Source of the DNA: Hyalangium versicolor
GTDB lineage: Bacteria; Myxococcota; Myxococcia; Myxococcales; Myxococcaceae
Assembly: GCF_020103695.1 (NCBI RefSeq)
Contig: NZ_JAHXBF010000015.1
Span: forward strand, 1 to 64,000
Reading direction: 5' to 3'
DNA length: 64,000 nt
The first letter of the stretch is position 1. Each line of letters starts with the position of its first letter. The notes beneath the pieces were generated by a model. The model saw only the letters and a list, made by a program, of their open reading frames with translations, made no database searches and had not been told where the DNA came from. Positions 21,258 through 29,407 of the stretch are shown here, one piece after another. A program made the position numbers and the translations under genes.

Positions 21258-21857
21258 ATGGCTCGACAAACAACAGACAACGGACGCGGGCACCCGTCTC
21301 CCCGTCCCCCCATTCACCGACGGCCCGGCACGGAGGAGTCCCTGCTGTTGGAGTTGCTGCCCCGCGTGCGCAACCTCGTTCGCTACCTGGTGCGCGGAGA
21401 CGCGGACGTCGAGGACATCTCCCAGGAAGCGCTCGTCGCACTGCTGCACGGCCTGCCCGCCTATCGCGGAGACGGCCTGCTGCGCTCGTGGGCCGACCGC
21501 ATCGTGGCGCGCACGACGTTCGCGTGGCTGCGGCGCATGCGTGACAGCCGCGAGGCGCGCGACAACGAGCCAGAAGCCCTGGTCTCCGTGCCCTCGGACG
21601 ACGCGCCGCTGGATGAGCACGTGCACCGCCAGCACGTGGTGACGCTGCTGGATCGCATCCCCAACGAGCAGCGCCACGCCCTGGTCCTCCACCATGTGAT
21701 GGAGATGAGCGTGCCGGAGATCGCGGCCGAGCTGGGCATCCCGCTCGAGACCGTGCGCAGCCGCCTCCGCCTGGGCCGAACCGCTCTGCGAACCCTGGCT
21801 GCCCAAGAAGAAGCAGAGGAGAGGACACCGCATGGACCACTCCACGGAGGACCGTGA
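21258..21857 (+). CDS. ECF-type RNA polymerase sigma factor
   Basis: About 199 residues. Region 2 is visible from RVRNLVRYLVRGDADVEDISQEALVALLHGLPAYRGDG, with DVEDISQEAL the core-binding stretch, and region 4 at the C-terminus has LDRIPNEQRHALVLHHVMEMSVPEIAAELGIP then TVRSRLRLGRTALR, the -35-recognition helix (each quoted in part). Three in-frame ATGs (21249, 21252, 21258) follow an AAGGGGG sequence; 21258 gives the best spacing, but the promoter position would also allow a leaderless start at 21249. It is followed by an overlapping 65-codon ORF and then a chitinase gene with the same promoter. No transmembrane anti-sigma gene is adjacent, so the control mechanism is unknown. Confidence 0.88.
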   Translation: MARQTTDNGRGHPSPRPPIHRRPGTEESLLLELLPRVRNLVRYLVRGDADVEDISQEALVALLHGLPAYRGDGLLRSWADRIVARTTFAWLRRMRDSREARDNEPEALVSVPSDDAPLDEHVHRQHVVTLLDRIPNEQRHALVLHHVMEMSVPEIAAELGIPLETVRSRLRLGRTALRTLAAQEEAEERTPHGPLHGGP

Positions 21858-22029
21858 GGAGCTCATGGAGTTTCAGCTCCTGCTCGACAGCGAGGCAGGC
21901 CCCGCCCGGCCCATCTCGCATCAACAGGCCGTGGAGATGGTGCGCGCCGCGCTGGAGCTCGCCAACAACCCACAGCCACACGACAAAGGTCCGCCACGCC
22001 GTGCACGCTCGCGTCGCACGATTCGCTGA
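21832..22029 (+). CDS. Small protein overlapping the end of the ECF sigma gene
   Basis: 65 codons (MDHSTEDREELMEFQLLLDS...), starting 26 nt before the end of the sigma gene in another frame. It has an excellent ribosome-binding site (GAGGAGAGG, 21816-21824) 7 nt before the ATG. The product has an acidic helical first half and an Arg-rich tail (PPRRARSRRTIR); no membrane segment and no Cys. Its place suggests a regulator of the sigma factor, for example a short anti-sigma or an adaptor, but nothing in the sequence proves this. I do not recognise a family. Confidence 0.55.
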   Translation: MDHSTEDREELMEFQLLLDSEAGPARPISHQQAVEMVRAALELANNPQPHDKGPPRRARSRRTIR

Positions 22030-22090
22030 TACCGCACGTTTCCTGCGTGCCTGAAGCGCCAGAGTTGCTGTCTCAACTTCTAAAAAATCG

Positions 22091-22120
22091 GTGACCCATT
22101 CTGGGGGTTCATCGCCACCA
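22091..22120 (+). promoter_or_regulatory. ECF-type promoter of the chitinase gene
   Basis: GTGACCC (22091-22097), 15 bp, CGCCACCA (22113-22120), matching the sigma gene's own promoter in both boxes and in spacing. An A-rich run (CTAAAAAATCG) just upstream could act as an UP element. The GTG of the -35 box is in frame with the chitinase and can be mistaken for its start. Confidence 0.65.
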
Positions 22121-22195
22121 GTACCGATGCGTGTGCAGCGCGCCATGTCGCTGCCAGGAAGAGCAGCACCGCAGCTCCCTCTCAGGAGGCCCCCC

Positions 22196-24181
22196 ATGCG
22201 TCTCACCTCCGCGAAGCCCCCGTCCCTTCGCGTCATCCCCTCTGTGCTGCTCGGCCTCATGTTGGCGCTGGGCATGGCTCCGACCTCCACGGAGGCCGCC
22301 TCCTCCCAGGAGGTGCGCGCCGCCGTATCGCCTCGCATCCAGGTGGCCAGCTCTGGCTTCACCTTCCTCACGACCACGACGTGGCCCACCGGCTACTGCG
22401 CGGAGATGCGCGTCTCCAACACCACGAGCCAGCCCATCAAAGGCTGGACGGTGACGTTCCAGTTCGCGCCCGGGCTGAACATCACCTCGCTCTGGAATGG
22501 CAACTGGACCTACCAGAACTCGGTGCACACGGTGACGGACCAGACGTGGAACAACTCGGTGCCCGCCGGAGGCCAGTTGTCCTTCGGGTTCTGCGGTACC
22601 CGCACGGTCGCGGTCAGCGATCCCTTCAACTGCACGCTCAACGGCAAGCCGTGCGGCACTGGCGGTGTGCCCAATCCTCCTCCCGCCGGAGACACGCAGG
22701 CTCCCTCCACACCGGGCGGGCTGACGCTCGTGGCCAAGGCGCCGAAGAGCGTGACGCTCTCGTGGCAGGCCTCCACGGACAACGTGGGCGTCACCGGCTA
22801 CGAGGTGTTCATGAATGGTGGCAGCACCGCGGTGGCCTCGCCGGCTGGGACCAGCGTGAGCGTGGACGGGCTGACGCCGGGCGCGACCTACAGCTTCACC
22901 GTGAAGGCGCGGGACGCCGCGGGCAACCGCTCCGCCGCCAGCGCCGCGCTCACCGTCACCACGCCTGGCCCCAAGAGGATCGTCGGCTACTTCGTCCGCT
23001 GGGGCGTGTACGGCCGCGCCTTCTACCCGAAGACGCTCGACACCAACGGCATGGCCGCCAAGCTGACCCACCTCAACTACGCCTTCGGCAACGTGGTGAA
23101 TGGCAAGTGCGGCATCCTCGCCTCGCCGCTGGGTGACCCGTGGGCCGACTACCAGATGACCTTCGACGCGGGCATCAGCGTGGATGGCGTGGCGGACACC
23201 GCCACTCAGCCGCTCAAGGGCAACTTGAACCAGCTCAAGAAGCTCAAGGCGAAGTACCCGAACCTGAAGATCCTCATCGCCCTGGGCGGCTGGGATTGGT
23301 CCGGAGGCTTCTCGGACGCGGTCAGCACGCCGGAGAAGCGCCAGGCCTTCGCCGCGTCGTGCATCGATCTCTACATCCGCGGCAACGTGCCGGGGCTGCC
23401 GGCGGGCTCGCTGGCCGGAGTGTTCGACGGCATCGACATCGACTGGGAGTTCCCTGTCTCGGGCGGACTGAACCCGGGCCGTCCGGAGGACACGGCGAAC
23501 TTCACGGCGGCGCTGGCCGAGTTCCGCCGCCAGTTGGACCTGGTGCGCCCGGGCCTGCAGTTGAGCATCGCCACCCCGTCGTCGCCCAAGGTGTACCCCT
23601 ACATCCAGCTCGGCCAGGCGGCCACCTACCTGGACCACGTCAACATCATGACCTACGACATGCACGGCGGGTGGGACGTGCAGACGAACTTCCACGCGCC
23701 GCTCTACAACCAGAACGCGAACCCGGCGAAGAGCCTGAAGGACAGCACGCACGAGGCGGTGCAGGGACACCTGGCCGCGGGCGTGCCGGCCGCCAAGATC
23801 GTCGTGGGAGTGCCCTTCTACGGGCGCGGCTGGCAGGGCACTCAGGCGGGCTCGACGGGAGACGGCCTCTACCAGAACTCGTGGGGCCCGGCCTGGGGCA
23901 ACCAGGACACGGCGGGCGCCAGCGGCATGTTCGACTACTTCTACATCCGCAGCACGCTGGAGGCTTCCGCCATCAAGCGCCGCCACGCCGAGGCGCAGGT
24001 GCCCTACCTCTACAACCCGTCCACGGGGCTCTGGGTGAGCTACGACGACCCGACGTCCCTGGGCGTGAAGGGCGACTACATCAACAGCAACGCCCTGGGT
24101 GGCGTGATGATCTGGGAGCTGAGCGGGGATGATCCGCAGGCCTCGCTCGTCACGGCGCTCAAGAACAAGCTGAACCCCTGA
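22196..24181 (+). CDS. Secreted GH18 chitinase with CBM2 and fibronectin type III domains
   Basis: The ATG at 22196 has AGGAGG 6 nt upstream; earlier in-frame starts fall inside the promoter. 661 residues: signal peptide (1-about 34, ends STEA), a CBM2-type binding module (about 45-150, with paired Cys at its ends and Trp-rich SLWNGNWTY, QTWNNSVPAGG), a fibronectin type III domain (about 165-255), then a GH18 barrel starting IVGYFVRWGVYGR. The catalytic DGIDIDWE is at 411-418, with Glu418 the acid/base; YDMHGGWD and MIWELSGDD are further barrel motifs. The protein should cut chitin or related beta-1,4-GlcNAc polymers outside the cell. Its promoter matches that of the adjacent ECF sigma gene. 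It is convergent with the next gene, 8 bp apart. Confidence 0.95.
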   Translation: MRLTSAKPPSLRVIPSVLLGLMLALGMAPTSTEAASSQEVRAAVSPRIQVASSGFTFLTTTTWPTGYCAEMRVSNTTSQPIKGWTVTFQFAPGLNITSLWNGNWTYQNSVHTVTDQTWNNSVPAGGQLSFGFCGTRTVAVSDPFNCTLNGKPCGTGGVPNPPPAGDTQAPSTPGGLTLVAKAPKSVTLSWQASTDNVGVTGYEVFMNGGSTAVASPAGTSVSVDGLTPGATYSFTVKARDAAGNRSAASAALTVTTPGPKRIVGYFVRWGVYGRAFYPKTLDTNGMAAKLTHLNYAFGNVVNGKCGILASPLGDPWADYQMTFDAGISVDGVADTATQPLKGNLNQLKKLKAKYPNLKILIALGGWDWSGGFSDAVSTPEKRQAFAASCIDLYIRGNVPGLPAGSLAGVFDGIDIDWEFPVSGGLNPGRPEDTANFTAALAEFRRQLDLVRPGLQLSIATPSSPKVYPYIQLGQAATYLDHVNIMTYDMHGGWDVQTNFHAPLYNQNANPAKSLKDSTHEAVQGHLAAGVPAAKIVVGVPFYGRGWQGTQAGSTGDGLYQNSWGPAWGNQDTAGASGMFDYFYIRSTLEASAIKRRHAEAQVPYLYNPSTGLWVSYDDPTSLGVKGDYINSNALGGVMIWELSGDDPQASLVTALKNKLNP

Positions 24182-24189
24182 CGCTCCGC

Positions 24190-24825
24190 TCAGGCTCGCA
24201 CGTCCTGCTCGATCATGGCCCGAACCGCCTGAACCACCTCGGGCGGAGCCACTCGTGGCGAGCCGGCCTGGAAAGGCGGCTCCGGGTCGTACTCGATCGC
24301 CAACTGGATGGCCTGCGCCGTCGGCACTCCGAACTCCTTGCCCACCAGGGCCAGCGCCATGTCGATGCCCGCGGACACTCCGGCCGAGGCCACCCTCTTC
24401 CCATCGAACACGATGCGCTCCGAGACAGGCGTAGCCCCGAAGTCCCGGAGCTGATCGAGCATCATCCAATGCGTCGTGGCGCGCTTGCCCTGAAGCAACC
24501 CCGCCGCCCCCAGGATGAGCGAGCCCGTGCACACGGAGACCGTCCACCGGGTGGATGCATCCACCGCGCGCAGCCATTCGAGCACCCGCGCATTGGCCAT
24601 CGTCTTCGACGGGTCCTTGCTCCCCGGCACGACGAGGATGTCGGCGCGGGAGACCTCCTCCAACTTCTTCTCCGCGTACATCCGCATGCCCGAGTCCGTC
24701 CGCACGAGCCCTGCCTCGGTGGCCACCAGGTGGATGCGCGCGTTTGGCACCAGGGCGAGCACCTGGTACGGGCCGATGAAGTCCAGCGGCGTCATGTTGT
24801 CGTAGAGCAGAAATGCGATGTCCAT
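24190..24825 (-). CDS. DJ-1/PfpI-family protein (isonitrile hydratase-like)
   Basis: A 211-residue class I glutamine amidotransferase-like fold. The nucleophile elbow is TVSVCTGSLILGAAGLL (Cys in CTGS), followed by GKRATTHWMMLDQL and SAGVSAGIDMALAL, a set typical of the isonitrile hydratase/InhA and GlxA-N subfamily. The acidic residue preceding the active site (DFIGPYQV near 15-22) is present. It is divergent from an AraC-type regulator whose N-terminal half is the same fold, with a 134-bp gap that contains a palindrome. Likely cytoplasmic; the substrate is unknown. Confidence 0.85.
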   Translation of the reverse strand: MDIAFLLYDNMTPLDFIGPYQVLALVPNARIHLVATEAGLVRTDSGMRMYAEKKLEEVSRADILVVPGSKDPSKTMANARVLEWLRAVDASTRWTVSVCTGSLILGAAGLLQGKRATTHWMMLDQLRDFGATPVSERIVFDGKRVASAGVSAGIDMALALVGKEFGVPTAQAIQLAIEYDPEPPFQAGSPRVAPPEVVQAVRAMIEQDVRA

Positions 24826-24899
24826 GGTGTGTCCCCCACACGGGTATCTGGAAGCGCCTCCGTGGCGCCACCGAGGCTCAAGGTACGCTTGTCAGCCGA

Positions 24900-24913
24900 T
24901 GGCAGGGCTGCCA
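24900..24913. promoter_or_regulatory. Palindrome in the divergent PfpI/AraC promoter region
   Basis: TGGCAG-GG-CTGCCA, a perfect 6-bp inverted repeat 46 bp before the AraC-type start codon. It is a candidate binding site for that regulator, controlling both divergent genes. This is inferred from position and symmetry only. Confidence 0.35.
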
Positions 24914-24959
24914 ATGATTTGATGATTCCGGCCAACCCGGCCTTCCTCTGGGTGTCATC

Positions 24960-25964
24960 ATGGCAGAGCCCGCACGCAGATCTCCTCAGCGCTCCCGGGA
25001 TCGCCGGGTGCTCATCGCGGCCTTCCCGGACGTCCAGCTCCTGGATATCGCGGGGCCCTCGTCGGTGTTCACCACCGCCTCACAGCTCGTGAGTCCGAAG
25101 CGTCCTGGCTACCGGGTCGAGATCGCGGGCCTGCAGACAGGACCCGTGGTCACCGAAGGAGGAGTCATCCTCCAAGCGACAGTTCCACTCCACCGCGTAC
25201 GGGAGCCCGTGGACACGCTGGTGGTCCCTGGCGGCATGGTGACCATGGCTTCGAGCAACCTGCCCGAACTGCCTCCGCTCCTGCGCGGGCTCGCCGAGCG
25301 CTGCCGACGAGTGACTTCTGTCTGCACCGGGAGCTTTCTGCTGGCCCGGGCGGGGCTCCTGGACGGCAAGCGCGCCACGACCCACTGGATGGCCTGTGAC
25401 GATCTCCAGAAGCAGCACTCGCGATGCGAGGTGCTCCCGGACCGGATCTTCGTCCGCGATGGCCGGATCTGGACCTCGGCCGGAGTCACCAGCGGCATCG
25501 ACATGGCCCTCGCGATGGTGGAGGAGGATCTCGGCCGCAACGTGGCCCGTCAGGTCGCCCGGCTGCTCGTCATGTACCTGCGCCGCCCGGGTGGGCAGAG
25601 CCAGTTCAGCGTGCAGCTCGCCTCGCAGTGGGCCTCGCGCGCTCCCATCCGCGAGGTGCAGGAGTGGTTGCCGGAGCACCTCCGGGAAGATCTCTCCGTG
25701 GAGACGTTGGCGCAGCGCGCGGCGATGAGCCCCCGCAACTTCTCGCGCGCCTTCCGAACCCAGGTGGGCGTCACCCCCGCCCGGTACGTCGAGCGGCTGC
25801 GCGTGGAGGCGGCGCGCACCTCCCTGGAGACGAGCCAGCGCACCATCAAGGAGATCGCCCGCGACGTGGGGTTCGGGACGCTGGAGACGATGCATCGCGT
25901 CTTCAAACGGACGCTCGGCGTGCCTCCGGCGGAGTACCGGCGCCGGTTCGCGGCCCACGCCTGA
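24960..25964 (+). CDS. GlxA-type AraC-family transcriptional regulator
   Basis: 334 residues. N-terminal DJ-1/PfpI-like domain (about 18-205), with the nucleophile region SVCTGSFLLARAGLL and GKRATTHWMACDDL closely resembling the divergent enzyme; this domain usually senses a small molecule in such regulators. C-terminal AraC HTH pair (about 235-334): LSVETLAQRAAMSPRNFSRAF and KEIARDVGFGTLETMHRVFKR (each read in part), ending GVPPAEYRRRF. It probably controls the divergent PfpI-family gene, perhaps through the TGGCAG palindrome. No clear Shine-Dalgarno sequence was noted before the ATG. Confidence 0.9.
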   Translation: MAEPARRSPQRSRDRRVLIAAFPDVQLLDIAGPSSVFTTASQLVSPKRPGYRVEIAGLQTGPVVTEGGVILQATVPLHRVREPVDTLVVPGGMVTMASSNLPELPPLLRGLAERCRRVTSVCTGSFLLARAGLLDGKRATTHWMACDDLQKQHSRCEVLPDRIFVRDGRIWTSAGVTSGIDMALAMVEEDLGRNVARQVARLLVMYLRRPGGQSQFSVQLASQWASRAPIREVQEWLPEHLREDLSVETLAQRAAMSPRNFSRAFRTQVGVTPARYVERLRVEAARTSLETSQRTIKEIARDVGFGTLETMHRVFKRTLGVPPAEYRRRFAAHA

Positions 25965-26123
25965 CACTTCTCCCGAGCCCAAGCGTTCAGAATCAATGGT
26001 GTCCACTGCCCCGAGGATCGGGCACTCGATCGCGTCCTCAACAGCGAGCATCCCCGCCCTTGATGGCCTTCGCGCCAGAGCCGCTAGCTTCCCGTGACAC
26101 AGACTTCTTCACGGAGGCCGCTC

Positions 26124-26741
26124 ATGAACGACGTCACCCTCGCGGGCAGCAAACTTCACCACTACCACGTCGCGGCCTTCATCCGCTCTCGAGACGAGGA
26201 GTACGAGATCCTCCGGTCCTACATCAAGGAAGGCATCAGCGCGGGAGAGAAGGCGCTCCACATCTGCAACCCCGAGGAGCGGCACGATCACCTCCACCAG
26301 CTCGAGGCGATGGGCGTACCGACTGCCGACTGTACCCGGACCGGCCAGCTCGAAGTCCTCGGCTGGCAGGACGCCTACCTGAAGAACGGCCGCTTCGACG
26401 GGGACACAATGATGGCTCTCGTCGAGGAGACCATCAACACGAGCCTCGCCGAGGGCTTCGAGCGTGTCCGGCTCGTGGGGCACATGGAGTGGGCAAGCGA
26501 GAGCTGGCCGGGGGTGGAGCGGCTCATCGAGTACGAAGCACGCGTCAACCACTTCCTCAACCGGCTGAAGCAACCGGCGATCTGCGTCTACGATCTCACC
26601 CGCTTCAACGGCCTCACCACCGTGGACGTCCTCCGCACGCACCCGTTCGCCATCGTCGACGGCGTGCTTCGAGAAAATCCGTACTACGTCCAACCCGAGG
26701 CCTTGCTGCGCTCCCTGTCCGCCTCGGATCCCCAGTCCTGA
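26124..26741 (+). CDS. MEDS-domain protein (DcmR-like sensory domain)
   Basis: The ATG at 26124 has GGAGG 6 nt upstream and is preferred over the one at 26094. 205 residues matching the MEDS domain family: HYHVAAFIRSRDEEYEILRSYIKEG (read in part), GEKALHICNP, TADCTRTGQLEVLGW, then VRLVGHMEWA, PAICVYDLTRFNG and HPFAIVDGVLRENPYY. MEDS proteins are thought to bind small hydrocarbons or act as partners of signalling kinases. The stop overlaps the start of the hybrid kinase gene (TGATG), so the two are translated together and probably work together. Confidence 0.85.
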   Translation: MNDVTLAGSKLHHYHVAAFIRSRDEEYEILRSYIKEGISAGEKALHICNPEERHDHLHQLEAMGVPTADCTRTGQLEVLGWQDAYLKNGRFDGDTMMALVEETINTSLAEGFERVRLVGHMEWASESWPGVERLIEYEARVNHFLNRLKQPAICVYDLTRFNGLTTVDVLRTHPFAIVDGVLRENPYYVQPEALLRSLSASDPQS

Positions 26742-29401
26742 TGCGGAGAAGCGAAGCGCCCGTGCCCCAGCAAGGAAGCAGACTCCGGCTGTCGGAACTC
26801 GCCGAGCAGGGCGCCCTCGCTCTGCGGCGGCAGATCCATGATCTGTTCGCGCTGCTCGATCTCCCCGCGCACTGGAGAGACCGCGAGCCGAGGGAGATCG
26901 CCGAGAGCTTCATCGAGGTCATCGTCCAGTTGCTCCGGCTCGACGTGGCCCTCATCCGCATCCACGACCCGGAGGGCGCGATCGAGCAACACTTCCCCTC
27001 CGAGTTGGACGGGGCGGCGCTCCTGTCGGCCGTCCAGGGCTCGCCGGGCTCCCCGCCCACCCTGTTCCGGCTGCCTCGACCGAACACGGTGGGGCGCAGT
27101 GAGGCCCGTGTGGTGTCGGCCTCTCCGCTCGGGGAGCAGGGCGTGGTCATCGTGGGCTCGTGGCGGCAGAACTTCCCCACGGCCCACGAGCTCCAGCTAC
27201 TCGAGACCGCCACCAACCAGGCCGCGCTCGCCATGCAATCCAGCCGCGAGGCCCGGGCCCAGCGGTGCCTCGTCGAGGAGCGAGGCCGGCTCGAGCGCAT
27301 GAACCTGACGCTCGCCCGGCTCCACAAGCTCTCGGATGGGCTCTCGCGCACGCATACCTCCCAGCAGGTAGCGGACGTGATCCTCTCGCAGGGCATGGCG
27401 GCCGTGGGTGCCCAGGCCGGCAGCGTTTTCCTCCTCGATGAGACGCACTCCGAGCTGCGTTCCGTGCCAGGAACGAAACCCGACGACTCCTCCCCGCAGG
27501 CGCCCCGGCGCATCCCCGTGAAGGCGCAGGTGCCGCTCGCCGAGTTCTTCCGGAACAAGCATGCGCACATCCTCGTCCTCCCGGAGGGAGCTTCTCCGGA
27601 GTGCTACGGGCTGCCCCCCACCGGCTCGAAGATGGCCGCGCTCGTTCCCCTGGTGGTGGACGATCAGGGCCTCGGCATCTTGAGCCTGGGCTTCACCGAG
27701 GTTCGGACCATCTCCGAGGACGAGCATGCCTTCATCCAGGCCATTGCCCAGCAGACGGCGCAGGCGTGTGATCGCGCGCGGCTGCTGGAGGCCGAACACC
27801 GGGCGCGGCTCGAAGCCGAGGCGCGGCAGCAGCGCGCGGACTTCCTTTCGGAGGCGAGCGCCATCCTGGGCGCCTCGCTCGACTTCGAGGAGGCACTCTC
27901 GTGGATTGCCCGGCTCGTCGTGCCCCGCTTCGCCGACTGGGTCCTGCTCCAGGTGGCGGCCTCACCCTCTTCGGGAACCGAGGAACCTCGGACGGTGGTC
28001 GTCCACCGCGATGATTCCAGGACGCATCGCGCCCGTGAGTACGGCCGCTCCCTGCTCGCCGCGGGTGGAGAGCTGCGCCCCCGCCTCACGAACCACTCGG
28101 TCCTCGCACCGATCGCGGGACGCGGCTGTCCGCTCGGCGTGGTCATCTTCGGCACGGAGCAGCCGGGAGTCTACGGAGCGGAGACCCTGGCCATGGTCGA
28201 GGAGTTCGGATTCCGCGCGGGCGTGGCGCTCGAGCATGCCCGGCTCTTCGCGGCGGCCCGGGAGGCGGATCGCCGCAAGGACGAGTTCCTCGCGATGCTC
28301 GGCCACGAGCTGCGCAACCCGCTCTCGCCCATCCTCACCGCCCTGCAACTCATGCGGCAGAAGGAGCCGGAGGCCATGCCTCGGGAGCGGACGATCATCG
28401 AGCGGCAAGTCGATCACATGGTCCGGCTCGTGGATGACCTGCTCGACGTGTCTCGCATCACCCGCGGGAAGATCCAGTTGAAGCGCGGGCTGGTGGACAC
28501 GCTGGGCATCGTGACGAAAGCCGTCGAGATGACGGCGCCCCTGCTCGAGCAGCACGCCCACCACCTCGAACTCGATCTGCCGGAGGCCCCTCTCTTCGTG
28601 GAAGGAGACGAAGCGCGGCTGGCCCAGGTGGTGGCGAACCTGCTCAACAACGCGGCGAAGTACACGGAACCCGGAGGCTGGATCCACGTCTCCGTGATGA
28701 ACGAGGGGGAGCAGGCGGTGCTGCGGGTCCGTGACTCGGGCACGGGCATCTCCCCGGAGATGCTGCCCCGCGTCTTCGAGATGTTCGTGCAGGATGGCCG
28801 GGCGATCGACCGCTCTCAAGGAGGGCTCGGACTGGGCCTCGCCATCGTGCGCAGCATGGTCGAGCTGCACGGCGGAACGGTCTCCGCCCACAGCGAGGGA
28901 ACGGGCCGGGGGAGTGAATTCATGGTGCGCCTGCCCCTCGCGAAGCCGTACTCCACGGGCTCCCGCGCCGAGCCCGCCTCCGCCCTCTCCCATCCCCCCG
29001 TGTTCAGCACATTCCCCACCCTGCGGATCCTGCTGGTCGACGACAACCGGGACGCGGCCGAGATGCTGGCCGAGGCGCTCCGCATGATGGGGTTCGTCAC
29101 GCACACGGCCTCGGACGGGCCCTCGGGGCTGGAGGCGGCCCTGGCGTTCCGTCCGGACGTGGCGCTGCTGGACATCGGTCTGCCCGTCATGGACGGCTAC
29201 GAGCTGGCGGAGCGGCTCCGGGCCCATGCGGACCTGCCGGACCTCAAGCTGATCGCGCTGACGGGCTACGGCCAGGAGTCGGATCGGAACCGCGCCCGCC
29301 AGGCGGGGTTCGATCTCCACCTGGTCAAGCCCGTGAACCTCGAGCACCTGCGCCGAGAGCTCCGAGGTCTCCTCGAAGCCAGGGACCGGCACGCCTCCTG
29401 A
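26741..29401 (+). CDS. Hybrid sensor histidine kinase with GAF domains and C-terminal receiver
   Basis: 886 residues, cytoplasmic (no membrane segment). It has two or three GAF-like modules (about 40-185, 195-345 and a third at about 370-500), separated by short helices, then HisKA with phospho-acceptor His522 (MLGHELRNPLSPI), HATPase_c (VVANLLNNAAKYTEPGG, VRDSGTGISPEM, GGLGLGLAIV), then a receiver domain with Asp811 (VALLDIGLPVMDGYE) and a C-terminal Lys in LVKPVN. A phosphorelay output must lie elsewhere, since no DNA-binding protein is adjacent. The ATG overlaps the MEDS gene's stop. The frame is open far upstream (to 25424), but that part is an antisense shadow of other genes. It is convergent with the AAA gene, 6 bp apart. 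Confidence 0.9.
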   Translation: MRRSEAPVPQQGSRLRLSELAEQGALALRRQIHDLFALLDLPAHWRDREPREIAESFIEVIVQLLRLDVALIRIHDPEGAIEQHFPSELDGAALLSAVQGSPGSPPTLFRLPRPNTVGRSEARVVSASPLGEQGVVIVGSWRQNFPTAHELQLLETATNQAALAMQSSREARAQRCLVEERGRLERMNLTLARLHKLSDGLSRTHTSQQVADVILSQGMAAVGAQAGSVFLLDETHSELRSVPGTKPDDSSPQAPRRIPVKAQVPLAEFFRNKHAHILVLPEGASPECYGLPPTGSKMAALVPLVVDDQGLGILSLGFTEVRTISEDEHAFIQAIAQQTAQACDRARLLEAEHRARLEAEARQQRADFLSEASAILGASLDFEEALSWIARLVVPRFADWVLLQVAASPSSGTEEPRTVVVHRDDSRTHRAREYGRSLLAAGGELRPRLTNHSVLAPIAGRGCPLGVVIFGTEQPGVYGAETLAMVEEFGFRAGVALEHARLFAAAREADRRKDEFLAMLGHELRNPLSPILTALQLMRQKEPEAMPRERTIIERQVDHMVRLVDDLLDVSRITRGKIQLKRGLVDTLGIVTKAVEMTAPLLEQHAHHLELDLPEAPLFVEGDEARLAQVVANLLNNAAKYTEPGGWIHVSVMNEGEQAVLRVRDSGTGISPEMLPRVFEMFVQDGRAIDRSQGGLGLGLAIVRSMVELHGGTVSAHSEGTGRGSEFMVRLPLAKPYSTGSRAEPASALSHPPVFSTFPTLRILLVDDNRDAAEMLAEALRMMGFVTHTASDGPSGLEAALAFRPDVALLDIGLPVMDGYELAERLRAHADLPDLKLIALTGYGQESDRNRARQAGFDLHLVKPVNLEHLRRELRGLLEARDRHAS

Positions 29402-29407
29402 GGAGGC

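Noticed and set aside
22091..22195. GTG start at 22091 for the chitinase
   Set aside because: This GTG is the -35 box of the ECF promoter. The ATG at 22196 has a better ribosome-binding site and a normal signal peptide.
22109..24871. Long antisense open frame over the chitinase gene
   Set aside because: His/Arg/Gly-rich shadow composition caused by high GC at codon third positions; the opposite strand has complete protein domains.
25424..26740. Long 5' extension of the hybrid kinase frame
   Set aside because: It overlaps the AraC and MEDS genes in another frame, with Arg/Pro-rich shadow composition; the ATG at 26741 is coupled to the MEDS stop.
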